Below, piece after piece: positions 25,749 to 35,300 of a stretch of 64,000 nt of DNA. Made by a program: the position numbers and the translations under genes. Location of the stretch: assembly GCF_000308755.1 (NCBI RefSeq), contig NZ_BAGF01000044.1, positions 1-64,000 of the forward strand. The letters run 5' to 3'. The stretch is from Nocardia pneumoniae NBRC 100136 (GTDB lineage Bacteria; Actinomycetota; Actinomycetes; Mycobacteriales; Mycobacteriaceae). How positions within the stretch are numbered: position 1 is the stretch's first letter; each line of letters begins with the position of its first letter. The notes below the pieces were generated by a model. It was not told where the DNA came from and searched no databases. It saw only the letters and a program-made list of their open reading frames with translations.

Positions 25749-25960
25749 AACGTGATGCTATAGCTCGCCCGCTTCGGTTTACTGCACATTTGCTGACCGG
25801 AGTCGGCTGCGCCGAGGCAGGTGACGAGGCGGACGCGCCCGCCGTTCGCGTTTATCGCTCCGACCGGTCGGGTAGTCATCACTGAGTGACTCTTCGTGTA
25901 CGCCCCTGGGGTGCAGCGGGTGGGTCGGGGTTCGGTGAGGCTCGGGGCTAGGAGAAGAGG

Positions 25961-26947
25961 GTGGCGGTTCTGCTCGTGCTGCGGGCACGTGGGCTGGGTG
26001 ATCTACTCACCGCGGTCCCGGCTTTACGTGCGCTGCGCCGGGCCAAGCCGCACGACCGGATCGTCCTGGCCGCCCCGCAGCGGCTCAAGCCGATCGTCGA
26101 CCTCATCACCTCGGTCGACGCCCTGGTGCCGACCGCGGAACCGGGCAGCCTGCGCTGGGACGGCCCGCCACCCGAACTGGCGGTCAACCTGCACGGCCCC
26201 AGCGCCGAAAGTCTCGTCACACTGGCCAAAACACAGCCCGGGCGCATCCTCACCTATCGCAACGCCGCCTTCCCCGAGTTGTCCGGCCCCGACTGGCAAA
26301 CCGACATGCACGATGTCGACCGCTGGTGCCATCTGCTCGAATACGACGGCATCGGCGCGGATCGGCGCAACCTCGGCCTGCTTCCACCGGTCGCGACGAC
26401 GAGCCACCGCGACTGCGTGGTGGTGCACGTGGGCGCGGGCGCACCGGCACGCCGCTGGCCCCCCGACCGGTTCGCCGCGGTCGTCCGGCACCTGCTGGTG
26501 CTCGGTCGCGAGGTGGTGATCACCGGCGACGAATACGAACGCGAACTCGCGCTGAGCATCGCCGCGCGGGCGGGACTGCCCGTCGGCCGGGTCCTCGCCG
26601 GGGAACAGAACCTCATCGAACTGTCGGCCACCATCGCCGAGGCCGCGCTGGTGATCTGCGGCGACACCGGCGTCGCACACCTGGCCACCGCGTTCGGCAC
26701 CCGCACGGTCCTGCTCTTCGGCCCCACGCCACCCCGGTGGGGCGGTCCTCCCGCCCACCTGCTGGGCAGGCACGCGGTGCTGTGGGCAGGCCAAGTCGGC
26801 GACCCGGACGCCGACACTCCCGACCCCGGCTTGCTGCGCATCGGCGTCACCGAGGTGATCAATGCCGTCGACAACCAGCTGAGCAAACGGACTTTGCCCG
26901 GCACGGGCACCGAGCGCAGAGGCACTGCCTACCGCCGCGTCGGATGA
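25961..26947 (+). CDS. Glycosyltransferase family 9 protein
   Basis: This 328-residue GT-B enzyme is of the heptosyltransferase (GT9) type. The N-terminal VLLVLRARGLGDLLTAVPALRAL matches the family start, NLHG follows, then VVHVGAGAPARRWPPDRFAAV and the donor-site block ICGDTGVAHLATAFGTRTVLLFGPTPP. Gram-positive members transfer sugars to unknown cell-envelope acceptors; LPS is absent here, so the acceptor is open. The GTG has GGAGAAGAGG upstream. It converges on the ArsR gene. Confidence 0.85.
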   Translation: MAVLLVLRARGLGDLLTAVPALRALRRAKPHDRIVLAAPQRLKPIVDLITSVDALVPTAEPGSLRWDGPPPELAVNLHGPSAESLVTLAKTQPGRILTYRNAAFPELSGPDWQTDMHDVDRWCHLLEYDGIGADRRNLGLLPPVATTSHRDCVVVHVGAGAPARRWPPDRFAAVVRHLLVLGREVVITGDEYERELALSIAARAGLPVGRVLAGEQNLIELSATIAEAALVICGDTGVAHLATAFGTRTVLLFGPTPPRWGGPPAHLLGRHAVLWAGQVGDPDADTPDPGLLRIGVTEVINAVDNQLSKRTLPGTGTERRGTAYRRVG

Positions 26948-26950
26948 CCG

Positions 26951-26972
26951 CGGCGGACCGCCGTCTCCGCCG
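26951..26972. terminator. Weak hairpin between the GT9 and ArsR genes
   Basis: Arms CGGCGGA and TCCGCCG with an 8-nt loop sit just after the GT9 stop, in the 41-nt gap between convergent genes. There is no T-run. It could act as a bidirectional terminator, but a GC-rich chance hairpin is equally possible. Confidence 0.3.
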
Positions 26973-26988
26973 GGCCGGTTCGACCAGG

Positions 26989-27306
26989 TCAGGCGGTCTC
27001 CGTCGCAGCGGTGCGCAGTGCGGCGGAGTACGCCGCGATCGCGCTCGGCCAGAACTGTTCGAGGTAGTCGCGCGCATCGGCGAGGCCACGCGGGTCCAGT
27101 GAATACAGTCGGCGATTGCCTTCCGGCCGCACCATGACCAGCCGGGCCTCGCGCAGCACGCGCAGGTGCTGCGATACCGCCGAGCTGCTCACGCCGACCT
27201 CCCGCGCGAGTTGCCCGACCGAACGCGCCTGCGGCAACGCCTCGAAAATCGCGCGACGGGTCGGGTCCGCCAGCGCGGTCAGCGCGCGAACTCCATTAGT
27301 GGCCAC
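26989..27306 (-). CDS. ArsR-family winged-helix regulator
   Basis: The protein has 105 residues: ALTALADPTRRAIFEAL, then SVGQLAREVGVSSSAVSQHLRVLREARLVMVRPEGNRRLYSLDP, a textbook ArsR winged helix. No metal-binding ELCVCDL motif is present, so it belongs to the non-metal branch that often pairs with an activator-of-Hsp90-like or SRPBCC gene. No such partner is adjacent. The GTG start lies inside the dyad at 27304-27322, which suggests autorepression. Confidence 0.85.
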   Translation of the reverse strand: MATNGVRALTALADPTRRAIFEALPQARSVGQLAREVGVSSSAVSQHLRVLREARLVMVRPEGNRRLYSLDPRGLADARDYLEQFWPSAIAAYSAALRTAATETA

Positions 27307-27322
27307 TCACATAGTCTGAGTG
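27304..27322. promoter_or_regulatory. Candidate ArsR operator
   Basis: CACTCA-N7-TGAGTG, with perfect 6-nt arms, overlaps the start codon of the ArsR gene and lies 168 nt upstream of the M23 peptidase gene on the other strand. Confidence 0.4.
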
Positions 27323-27489
27323 CGCAGCGTTTCGCTGGTCAACTCGCCCGGCTGGACCATTTCCCCAGGTCGCTCCCGGAATAGCGGCGGACTGTTATCT
27401 CTCCGTAATACGCGAGCTGGGTGTTTATCCGCCCGTGACAGTTGCCACAGGATTGCGGGAGGTCCGCGGCACTCCCTTACGTTCGTTCT

Positions 27490-28203
27490 ATGCCCGTGAC
27501 CTTCCCGTTATCAATCCGTCGCGGCGCGACCCGGTTCCGCCGCCACCGCGCCGCCACCCGCCTGGCGGCCGTCTCCGCGATCGTCACCGCCTCGGTCGGC
27601 GTCCTCGCCGCCGCGCAACAGGACCAGGACACCGACGCTTCCGCCCGCCTCGTCGCGGGAAAGATCGCTTCGGGCGAAATCGCTCCGGCCCAGGGCCGAG
27701 CGCGATTCGCCTCCTTCCCCCTGCACGATGCCCCGGCGCCGCAGTCCGCTCCGGCTCCCGCGCCGTGGGACGCGAACCGCATCGCCCAGGAATTCGTCCG
27801 CCCGAAGACGGTCCGGCCCGTCGCCGGGGTACTCACCTCCACCTTCGGCACCCGCTGGGGCGAGATGCACGCGGGCTTGGACTTCGGCGACCCGCTCGGC
27901 GCTCCGATCTCCGCGGTCACCGACGGCGTCGTGATCGAGGCCGGTCCCGCCTCCGGCTTCGGCCTGTGGGTGCGAGTGCAACAGGACGACGGAACCGTGG
28001 GCGTCTACGGCCACGTCAACGAGATCCTCGCCGCCGTCGGTCAGCCGGTCCGCGCCGGGGACGTCATCGCGACCGTCGGCAACCGGGGCCAGTCCACCGG
28101 TCCGCACCTGCACTACGAGGTTCACCTGCCCAGCGGCGAAAAGATCGATCCCGCGCCCTGGCTGGCTGAACGCGGCATCGACGTCATGCGGCATCCGGGC
28201 TGA
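27490..28203 (+). CDS. Exported M23-family (LytM-like) metallopeptidase
   Basis: The protein has 237 residues. A basic N-terminus and one hydrophobic segment (about 22-40) indicate export or a membrane anchor. After a Pro/Ala-rich linker, the lysostaphin-type domain runs from residue about 105 to the end, with the zinc motif HAGLDFG and the catalytic HLHYE. Enzymes of this family cut peptide cross-links in peptidoglycan, or activate other hydrolases when degenerate; both motifs are intact here. The ATG lies 6 nt after TACGTT (27478-27483). Confidence 0.88.
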   Translation: MPVTFPLSIRRGATRFRRHRAATRLAAVSAIVTASVGVLAAAQQDQDTDASARLVAGKIASGEIAPAQGRARFASFPLHDAPAPQSAPAPAPWDANRIAQEFVRPKTVRPVAGVLTSTFGTRWGEMHAGLDFGDPLGAPISAVTDGVVIEAGPASGFGLWVRVQQDDGTVGVYGHVNEILAAVGQPVRAGDVIATVGNRGQSTGPHLHYEVHLPSGEKIDPAPWLAERGIDVMRHPG

Positions 28204-28267
28204 CCGGACCCCCCTTCGCGAGACAATGAGGGGCTCGCGAACCGATTCGGTGACCCCTCCGTCACCC

Positions 28268-28311
28268 GCCGCCGGGCCGCGAACGCAACGCCGCGTTCGC
28301 GGCCCGGCGGC
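28268..28311. terminator. Strong intrinsic-terminator-like hairpin
   Basis: A perfect 19-bp stem (28268-28286 with 28293-28311) and 6-nt loop lies 65 nt after the M23 stop and is followed by TTCTTC. It probably ends the M23 transcript. Confidence 0.65.
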
Positions 28312-28436
28312 TTCTTCGATCCGCACGCGGCAGCTCTCCCGTAGCTGGAGCGGCGGCGCCTCGATACCGGGGTATGAGACACGAATACCGCTGCGGCGGG
28401 ACGACCGCAGGGATCCCCGATTCCTACGTTCGGTCC

Positions 28437-29492
28437 ATGCTCCCCACATATTCCGGCGTCGCGCCGAATCAACCGCGGCAGCACGGGTCCACGAACGCGC
28501 CGGTAGTCACGCGGCTGCACCGCCCACTGCTGGTGACGAGCGCCGCGATGGCCGCGCTCGTGCTGTTCTCGCTGGTCGCGATGCCTTTTGATGACCGCAC
28601 GCTGCTCGGCGAATCGGTCTGGCTCAAGCCGATGAAGTTCGGCCTCGCGTTCTTTCTGTACGGTCTCACCCTTGCCTGGCTGCTGTCGTTGCCGCACAAG
28701 GGAAGTCGCGCTACCTGGTGGCTCGGCACGGTGTTCGCCGTGACGGGATCGGTCGACGTCGGATTCATCGTGGTGCAGGCGGCGCGTGGCACGTTCAGCC
28801 ACTTCAACACCGAAGGCGATCCGGTGAACTCGATCGGCCAGCTGGTGTTCGCCTCCGGCGTGCCCGGTCTGTTCTTCGCCAATCTGGTCATCGTGGTGAT
28901 CCTGTCCTGGCAGCGGCTCGTCGACCGGCCGACGGCACGGGCCGTCCATGCCGGGCTGGCGCTGGCGGTCGTGGGCATGGCGCTGGGGTATCTGATGGGT
29001 TTCACCGGGAAACAACTCGTCCGCGACAGCGAAGGCCGGGTCGTCGAACTGGCCGCGGGTCATACCGTGGCGCCCGACACCGGCGACCTCGCACCGCGCG
29101 ACGCGATGGGCGGCATGCCGATCACGCACTGGAGCACCGTCGGCGGCGACCTGCGGGTACCCCACTTCGTCGGCCTGCACGGCATCCAGGTGCTGTTGCT
29201 CGTCTCGTTCGCCCTGGCCCGGCTCGCGCCGCGCTACCGCTGGCTGCGCTCCGAACGCGCCCGCGCGGCCGTCGTCGGCGTGCTGGCGGCCGGTTACTCC
29301 GGCCTGCTCGCCCTCGTCTTCTGGCAGGCGATGCGCGCTCAACCGCTGGTCCACCCGGACAGTGTCACGGCCGCCGCGGCCGCCGGGCTCGCCGCGACGG
29401 TCGCGGCGCTGCTCGCCGCGGTATATCGGCTCCACCGCGGCGGGCTACCGCCCGCGGAATCGATCAGCGCAGACGTTCCGCGTCGCGGGTGA
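28437..29492 (+). CDS. Polytopic membrane protein, function unknown
   Basis: This protein of about 351 residues has seven to eight hydrophobic segments from residue about 33 onward. A conserved-looking loop AMPFDDRTLLGESVWLKPMKFGLAFFLYGLTLAWLL and a GDLRVPHFVGLHGIQ segment with two histidines between helices are notable. Similar proteins are widespread in actinobacteria without a known role; the membrane histidines could bind heme or metal. ATG at 28437 was chosen because TACGTT lies 6 nt upstream, as for the M23 gene; a longer frame starting at 28374 is possible. Its end overlaps the next gene by 29 nt, tail to tail. Confidence 0.65.
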   Translation: MLPTYSGVAPNQPRQHGSTNAPVVTRLHRPLLVTSAAMAALVLFSLVAMPFDDRTLLGESVWLKPMKFGLAFFLYGLTLAWLLSLPHKGSRATWWLGTVFAVTGSVDVGFIVVQAARGTFSHFNTEGDPVNSIGQLVFASGVPGLFFANLVIVVILSWQRLVDRPTARAVHAGLALAVVGMALGYLMGFTGKQLVRDSEGRVVELAAGHTVAPDTGDLAPRDAMGGMPITHWSTVGGDLRVPHFVGLHGIQVLLLVSFALARLAPRYRWLRSERARAAVVGVLAAGYSGLLALVFWQAMRAQPLVHPDSVTAAAAAGLAATVAALLAAVYRLHRGGLPPAESISADVPRRG

Positions 29493-29790
29493 GCTCGACC
29501 AAGGTCTTGCCGAGCGCCGCCAACTCCTCGGGCGTGGCCCCCTCGGCAATGGCCGTGGCGACATCCTCGGCGGCGCAGCGGGCGGCGAACCAACGGTCGG
29601 CCAGGTCGGCGGCCTCCTGGGCGCTGAGCACCACCGAATCGTCGGGAATCCCGGTTCCCTTCACGCTGTTGCGATGTTCGTAGGCGCGTTGGCGACAGGA
29701 CTGACGGCAATACCGGCGGCGACGCCCGGCTTCCGACTCGACGATCTCCCGTCCGCACCACAAACAGGACAGCAAGCGGCTGCGCGACAT
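29464..29790 (-). CDS. Small zinc-ribbon-like protein
   Basis: The protein has 108 residues. The N-terminus reads CLWCGREIVESEAGRRRRYCRQSCRQRAYEHR, a CxxC...CxxxC arrangement with a basic stretch that suggests a small zinc-binding, possibly nucleic-acid-binding module. The C-terminal half is an acidic/alanine-rich helical region. This type is common in actinobacteria but uncharacterised. ATG at 29790 fits the start of the motif. It is divergent from rbpA. Confidence 0.65.
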   Translation of the reverse strand: MSRSRLLSCLWCGREIVESEAGRRRRYCRQSCRQRAYEHRNSVKGTGIPDDSVVLSAQEAADLADRWFAARCAAEDVATAIAEGATPEELAALGKTLVELTRDAERLR

Positions 29791-29919
29791 GAGGCAGAAC
29801 ACTAATAGCTCGCGGCCCGCGATCCGCTCAGCGACCCCCACCGCAACCGGCGCGCGCCGGGCATGGCGAGCTCAGCGCGCCCGTGGCACTACAATGGAAC
29901 GGTTCACCGCGGCCGCGTC

Positions 29920-29948
29920 GGGAACTATCGGCGCAGGCCCGATCGTTG
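29920..29948 (+). promoter_or_regulatory. ECF (SigE/SigR-type) promoter of rbpA
   Basis: GGGAACT at 29920-29926 and CGTTG at 29944-29948, with 18 nt between GGAAC and CGTT, match the GGAAC-N18-GTT pattern of stress ECF sigma factors. It lies about 85 nt before rbpA. A housekeeping-like TACAAT (29890-29895) lies further upstream. Confidence 0.5.
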
Positions 29949-30031
29949 CACAGTAGGTCCAGCGAGCGTGCCCGCTCGCGCGGACACGGTCGCAGCGCAC
30001 GAAGACTCGAGCACACAGGGAGAGGCACACC

Positions 30032-30367
30032 ATGGCAGATCGCGTACTCCGAGGCAGTCGGCTCGGAGCGGTGAGCTACGAGACCGATCGCGACCACGAC
30101 CTGGCTCCGCGCCGGATCGCCCGGTACCGGACCGACAACGGCGAGGAGTTCGACGTACCGTTCGCCGACGACGCGGAGATCCCGCCGACCTGGCTGTGCC
30201 GCAACGGTCAGGAAGGCGTCCTGATCGAGGGCACCAGCCAGGAGACCAAGAAGGTCAAGCCGCCGCGCACCCATTGGGACATGCTGCTGGAGCGGCGCAG
30301 CAAGGAGGAGTTGGAGGAACTGCTCAAGGAGCGCCTCGAACTGCTCAAGACGCGCCGCCGCGCCTGA
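30032..30367 (+). CDS. rbpA: RNA polymerase-binding protein RbpA
   Basis: This 111-residue actinobacterial transcription factor binds the housekeeping sigma factor and RNA polymerase and stabilises open complexes. Hallmarks are the N-terminal tail ADRVLRGSRLGAVSYETDR, the core with VPFADDAEIPPTWLCRNGQEG, the basic linker around KKVKPPRTHWDMLLERRS and the C-terminal sigma-interacting helix EELEELLKERLELLKTRR. The ATG has GGGAGAGG upstream. The ECF-like promoter at 29920-29948 suggests stress induction, which is known for homologues. Confidence 0.97.
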   Translation: MADRVLRGSRLGAVSYETDRDHDLAPRRIARYRTDNGEEFDVPFADDAEIPPTWLCRNGQEGVLIEGTSQETKKVKPPRTHWDMLLERRSKEELEELLKERLELLKTRRRA

Positions 30368-30385
30368 GAACTCCATCGGCACGAC

Positions 30386-30417
30386 ACGGCCGCCGCATCC
30401 GACGATGCGGCGGCCGT
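30386..30417. terminator. Bidirectional hairpin between rbpA and drrB
   Basis: A perfect 14-bp stem (30386-30399 with 30404-30417) and tetraloop CGAC lies in the 75-nt gap between the convergent rbpA and drrB genes. It is followed by only a weak T-bias, but its position fits a shared terminator. Confidence 0.65.
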
Positions 30418-30442
30418 TCGCTGTCGGGTCATCGTGCCGCGG

Positions 30443-31318
30443 TCAGCGGCTGGCCACCTTGCGGTAACGCAGCAGCGCCAGCGGCACGGCCACCGCGAGG
30501 ATCGCCACCGAGCAGGCCACCGCGTACTCGACGCAGTGATCGGCCGCCCAACCGGTGGGCGGGACGAAGGTGGGCGGAGAACCGTTGTCGAACAACGTGC
30601 GCCCGGACGCCGACACCGCAGTGATCGGATTCCATTCCGCGATCGTGCGCAGTGGGCCGGGCAGTGTCTCGGCCGAGATGAACGCCGAGGAGATGAACGT
30701 CAGCGGGAACAACCAGATCAGCCCGGCGCTCTGCGCCACCTCGACGGTCGGCGACAGCAGGCCCGTCAGCGCGCCGACCCAGGACATCGCGAACGCGAAC
30801 AACAGGATCACCGCGAACGCCAGCACGGCGTCGGCGACGCCGCCGTGGATGCGCCAGCCGACCACGTATCCGCACCCGACCATCACGGCCAGACTGAGGA
30901 TGTTGACCACCAGATCCGACAGCGTGCGACCCATCAGCACGGCCAGCCGCGACATCGGCAGCGCCCGCATCCGGTCGATGATGCCCTTCTGCAAGTCTCC
31001 GGCCAGGCCGACGGTGGTGAACGCGGCGTTGAACGCGACCGTCTGGGTGAAGATGCCGGCGAGCAGGAATTCCCGATACTGGCCGCCGCCGAGCGAGGCG
31101 CCGAAGATGTAGGCGAACAGGAACACGAACATCAGCGGCTGGATCGTGGCGGTCACCAGCAGCGTCGGCACGCGCAGGATGGTCAGCAGGTTGCGGTGCG
31201 CGACGATCGCGCTGTCCCGGAACAACCGCAGCCGCGGTCCCGGAACCCCTTGCAGTGCTGCGGGTTTCATCTCCGGCTCCGCTTTCGGGGTCGCCTCCCG
31301 GACCACTGCGGTACTCAC
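30443..31318 (-). CDS. ABC-2 type exporter permease (DrrB-like)
   Basis: The protein has 291 residues with six hydrophobic segments and the ABC-2 permease pattern: SAIVAHRNLLTILRVPTLLVTATIQPLMFVFLFAYIFG, then LQKGIIDRMRALPMSRLAVLMGRTLSDL and LIWLFPLTFISSAFISAETLPGPLRTIAEWNPIT. DrrB-type permeases form the membrane channel for DrrA and export antibiotics or lipids. The GTG overlaps the drrA stop (GTGA), and drrA in turn overlaps the NRPS, so it most likely exports or confers immunity to the NRPS product. Confidence 0.92.
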   Translation of the reverse strand: MSTAVVREATPKAEPEMKPAALQGVPGPRLRLFRDSAIVAHRNLLTILRVPTLLVTATIQPLMFVFLFAYIFGASLGGGQYREFLLAGIFTQTVAFNAAFTTVGLAGDLQKGIIDRMRALPMSRLAVLMGRTLSDLVVNILSLAVMVGCGYVVGWRIHGGVADAVLAFAVILLFAFAMSWVGALTGLLSPTVEVAQSAGLIWLFPLTFISSAFISAETLPGPLRTIAEWNPITAVSASGRTLFDNGSPPTFVPPTGWAADHCVEYAVACSVAILAVAVPLALLRYRKVASR

Positions 31319-32307
31319 GACATGATCTCCTCTTGTACGTCGTCGGATTCCGGGTTCGTGACAGCCGCGCCGCCCGGTTTGCCGGTGATGGAAAGGAAGA
31401 CGTCGTCCAGGCTCGGCCGGTGCACGTTCGCGTCGACCACGCAGACGCCCGCGTCATCGAGTCGGCGCAGCGCTTCCACCATGGTGCGCGAGCCGTCGCC
31501 GACCACCACCGACACCTCGTCGGTCCCGGCCTCGTGACCGGGTTCGCCGACGCCGATCTGCGCCAGCACCGCCAGCGCGGGCTCGGCGGCCTGGCCCGCG
31601 GCCAGCGTCACGGTCAGCCGGTCGCCGCCGATGGAGGTCTTCAGCTCGTCGGCCGAGCCGCGCGCGATGACCCGCCCGTGGTCGATGACGGTGATGCGGT
31701 CGGCCAGCAGGTCGGCCTCTTCCAGGTACTGCGTCGTGAGCAGCACCGTGGTGCCGTCGTCGACGAGATCGCCGATGACACGCCACATGTCCAGCCTGCC
31801 GCGCGGGTCCAGACCGGTGGTCGGCTCGTCCAGCACCACCACGGCCGGTCGGGCGACCAGCGCGCCGGCCAGGTCGAGGCGACGGGCCATGCCGCCGGAG
31901 TAGGTGCCCGCCCTGCGATGCGCGGCGTACTCGAGCCCGAGCGCGCCGAGCAACTCCTCCGCCCGAGCGGACGCCTGCCGCGGCGACATCCCGTACAACC
32001 GCGCGACCATGCGCAAGTTCTCGTAGCCGGAGAGGTTGGCGTCGACGGCGGCGTACTGGCCGGACAGGCCGATCCGCTTGCGCGCCGCGGCGGGATCGCG
32101 CAGCACATCGACACCCGCGACGCGCACCGACCCGGCGCACGGTTTCAGCAGCGTGGTGACGATCCGCACGGTCGTCGTCTTGCCCGCGCCGTTCGGTCCG
32201 AGCAGGCCCATCACCGTGCCGGTGGGGATCTGCAGGTCGACCTCGTCCAGCACCCGGACCCGGCCGTAGTTCTTCACCAGGCCGGTCACCTCCACCGCGA
32301 AACTCAC
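31315..32307 (-). CDS. ABC exporter ATPase (DrrA-like)
   Basis: The protein has 330 residues. Walker A is [10 protein letters not shown], the Q-loop [10 protein letters not shown], the signature [12 protein letters not shown], Walker [14 protein letters not shown] and the switch region [11 protein letters not shown]. The C-terminal extension of about 100 residues is typical of the DrrA/daunorubicin-resistance branch, which powers the DrrB permease. GTG at 32307 was chosen because it overlaps the NRPS stop as GTGA, the same coupling seen with drrB; an earlier GTG at 32349 would add an unrelated 14 residues. Confidence 0.93.
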   Translation of the reverse strand: MSFAVEVTGLVKNYGRVRVLDEVDLQIPTGTVMGLLGPNGAGKTTTVRIVTTLLKPCAGSVRVAGVDVLRDPAAARKRIGLSGQYAAVDANLSGYENLRMVARLYGMSPRQASARAEELLGALGLEYAAHRRAGTYSGGMARRLDLAGALVARPAVVVLDEPTTGLDPRGRLDMWRVIGDLVDDGTTVLLTTQYLEEADLLADRITVIDHGRVIARGSADELKTSIGGDRLTVTLAAGQAAEPALAVLAQIGVGEPGHEAGTDEVSVVVGDGSRTMVEALRRLDDAGVCVVDANVHRPSLDDVFLSITGKPGGAAVTNPESDDVQEEIMS

Positions 32308-35300
32308 GACGTCACCTCGCCGGCACCGGGCTTCGTCGGGTCCAGCCACGTGCGCAGCACCGGCCCGATCACCGCCAAGGCTTCCGGGGTGGTCATCGCG
32401 GAGTGCTTGCAGCGCAGCTCGTGATCGTGGATGGCGCCGGTGACGTACGGCTGCCAGGAGCTGGCCCGCCGTTCCGGGTGGGACCGGTTGACCTCGTCGT
32501 CGCCCGCGGTGAAGAACACCAGGTCGCCGTCGAAGACGCCGGGCTGGAAGCCGTGCGCTTGCACCGCACCGTCGTGGTAGCCGGTGTAGAGCCGCTCCAG
32601 ATGCTCGACGGTCAACGCCGCGAACGGTCCGGACCGGGCGCGCAGCAGGTCCGCCGCGTCGCGCAGGCTCATCTCCGGGTCGATCTCCGCGCCGAGCTCG
32701 TCGCTGCCGAGCTCGTCGACGATCTCGGCGACACTGGGAGTCGCGTGCTCGAGCAAGTCGTCCGAGAGCCGGTAGCTGTCCATCATCGACAGCAACGCGA
32801 CCTCGTCACCGGCCTGCTGCAGCTGCACCGCCATCTCGTGCGCGATCAGGCCGCCGAGCGACCAGCCGAGCAGGTGGTAGGGCCCCTCGGGCTGGATCGT
32901 CTTGATCGCCTCCACGTAGTGGCTCGCCGCCTCGGCGATCGACCCGTAGCCGTCCTCCCCCGCGACGTGCGGAGCCTGCAACCCGTACACCGGGCGGTCC
33001 GGCGCCAGGTGCGCGAGCAGCCCCGAATAGCACCAGGCCAACCCGATCGCCGGGTGGACGCAGAACAGCGGTGCCTGGCCCGGCGCCGTGCTCGGCCGGA
33101 TCGGCAGCACCGGTTCCAGCACCGAGGCGACCGCGGCGGAGGAGGTCTCGCCCGCGCGATCGAGGCGTGCGGCGATGGCCGCGGGGGTCGCGTCGCCGAA
33201 CATCAACTGCACCGGCAGGTCGATGCCCGATTCCCTCAGGTGGGCGACCACTTTCGTGGCCAGCAGCGAGTTGCCGCCGAGTTCGAAGAACCCGTCGTCC
33301 GCGCCGACCGACGCCGCACCGAGTACCTCGGCGAACGCCGCGCACAGCGCCGCCTCCGTCGGGGTGGACGGTGCGCGGTAGCCCTTGCTGGCGGAGAAGA
33401 CCGGCTCGGGCAGCTTCGCGCGATCCAGTTTGCCCACCGGGCTCAGCGGTACCTCGTCGAGCAGCATGATCGACTGCGGGACCATGTAGTTCGGCACCTG
33501 CCCGGCCAGATGCTCGGTCAGCTCCGTTGCGGTGAGCGTGACACCGTCACGCGGCTTCACATACGACACCAGCGCCGTCGCGCCCGCGGGGGTGCGGTGC
33601 CCGATCGTGGTGGAGAACGCCACCGCGCCGTGGCGCCCGAGCGCGGCGTCGATCTCCCCGAGCTCGATACGGAAGCCGCGGATCTTCACCTGGTGATCGG
33701 TGCGGCCGACGTACTCGATCTCCTGCGCGGAGTCCGCCGCAGGCTCGTTGTCCCTCGATCCGGTCCACCACCGCACCAGGTCACCGGTCCGGTACATCCG
33801 CTCCCCTGGCTTTCCGAACGGATTGGCGACGAACCGCTGCGCGGTCAGGCCAGGGCGGTTCAGGTAACCGCGCGCCAGCGCGTCTCCCGCCAGGTGCAAT
33901 TCACCGGTGACCCCGACGGGTGCGGGATGCAGGCGCGCGTCCAGGATGGCCGCGTTGACGCCTCGGATGGGGCCGCCGATGGTGATCGGCCCGCCGGGCT
34001 CCATCGGCTGCGAGATCACCGTGACGATGGTGGTCTCGGTGGGCCCGTACACGTTGTACAGGTTGCGGCCGGGCGCCCACCTGGTCACCAGGTCCGGCGG
34101 CAACGCCTCGCCGCCGACCAGCACGTGCTGGAACTCGGTGACCCCGGTGGGGTCGACCGTGCCCAGGGCCGCGGTGGTGATGAACGCGTGGGTGATCCGC
34201 TCCTGGATGAGCATCCGCCGCAGATCTTCACCGCCGACCACGCCCGGGGGCGTGATCACCAGGGTCGCCGCACCGCCGAGGGCCAGCAGCAGATCGAGCA
34301 TCGCGGCGTCGAAACTCGGTGTGGCGAAGTGCAGCACGCGGCAGCCCGGCTCGACATCGAACCGCTGCGCGGTCTCGGCGGCGAAGTTGGACAACCCGCC
34401 GTGGGTGACCACGACGCCCTTCGGCGTGCCGGTCGAGCCGGAGGTGTAGACCACGTATGCCGGGTTGTCGATCCGCAGCGGCGCGGGGCGTTCGGCGTCG
34501 GTGATCGGCGCGTCCGGCGCGTCGAGCACCAGCCCGCGGAACTGCGGGTCGTCCAGCACGATCCACTCCGTGCCCTCGGGCAGCTCGCCGCGGTAGCCCG
34601 ACAGCGTGATACCCAGCGCCGCAACGGAATCCGACAGCATGTGCGCGATGCGCTGGTGCGGGTACAGCGGGTCGACCGGCACGAACGCCGCCCCGGCCTT
34701 GGCCACCGCCAGCATCGTGGCCACCGACTCGACCGACCGCGGAATGCCCAGGGCCACTAGTGTTTCCGGCCCCACGCCGCGCCGGATGAGCACCCGTGCG
34801 AGCCGGTTGGTCCAGCGGTCGAGCGCACCGTAGGTCACCTCGGTGCCGTCGGAGACCAGAGCGACCGCGGCGCGGTCGACGTCGGCCGCCTGCTCGAACA
34901 CCTCGGGGAAGGTGACCGGCCGGTCCGGCTTCGCACCGCGCACCGGAGCCAGTCCGGACCATTCGGCGGGATCGAGCAGTTCCAGATCGCCCACCGCGGT
35001 GGTCGGATTGGCGGCGATTGCCGCGAGCAGCCGAGTCAGTCGCTTGCCGAGACGCCGCGCGGTCGACTCGTCGAACAGGTCCGTCGCGTAGTTCACCGCG
35101 ACGCTGATACCGGCCGGGTCGCGGTGCGCGGTCTGCGCTTCGGTCAGCGTGAACTGGAGGTCGAACTTGGCGACTCCGGTGTCCGAGTCGGCCGCCTCGA
35201 TCCGCAGCCGCGGCAGGTCGAGTCCGCCCACCGGCTCGTTGCGGACCGACAGCATCACCTGGAACATCGGGTGGTGCGCCTGGGATCTGGCCGGGTTGAG

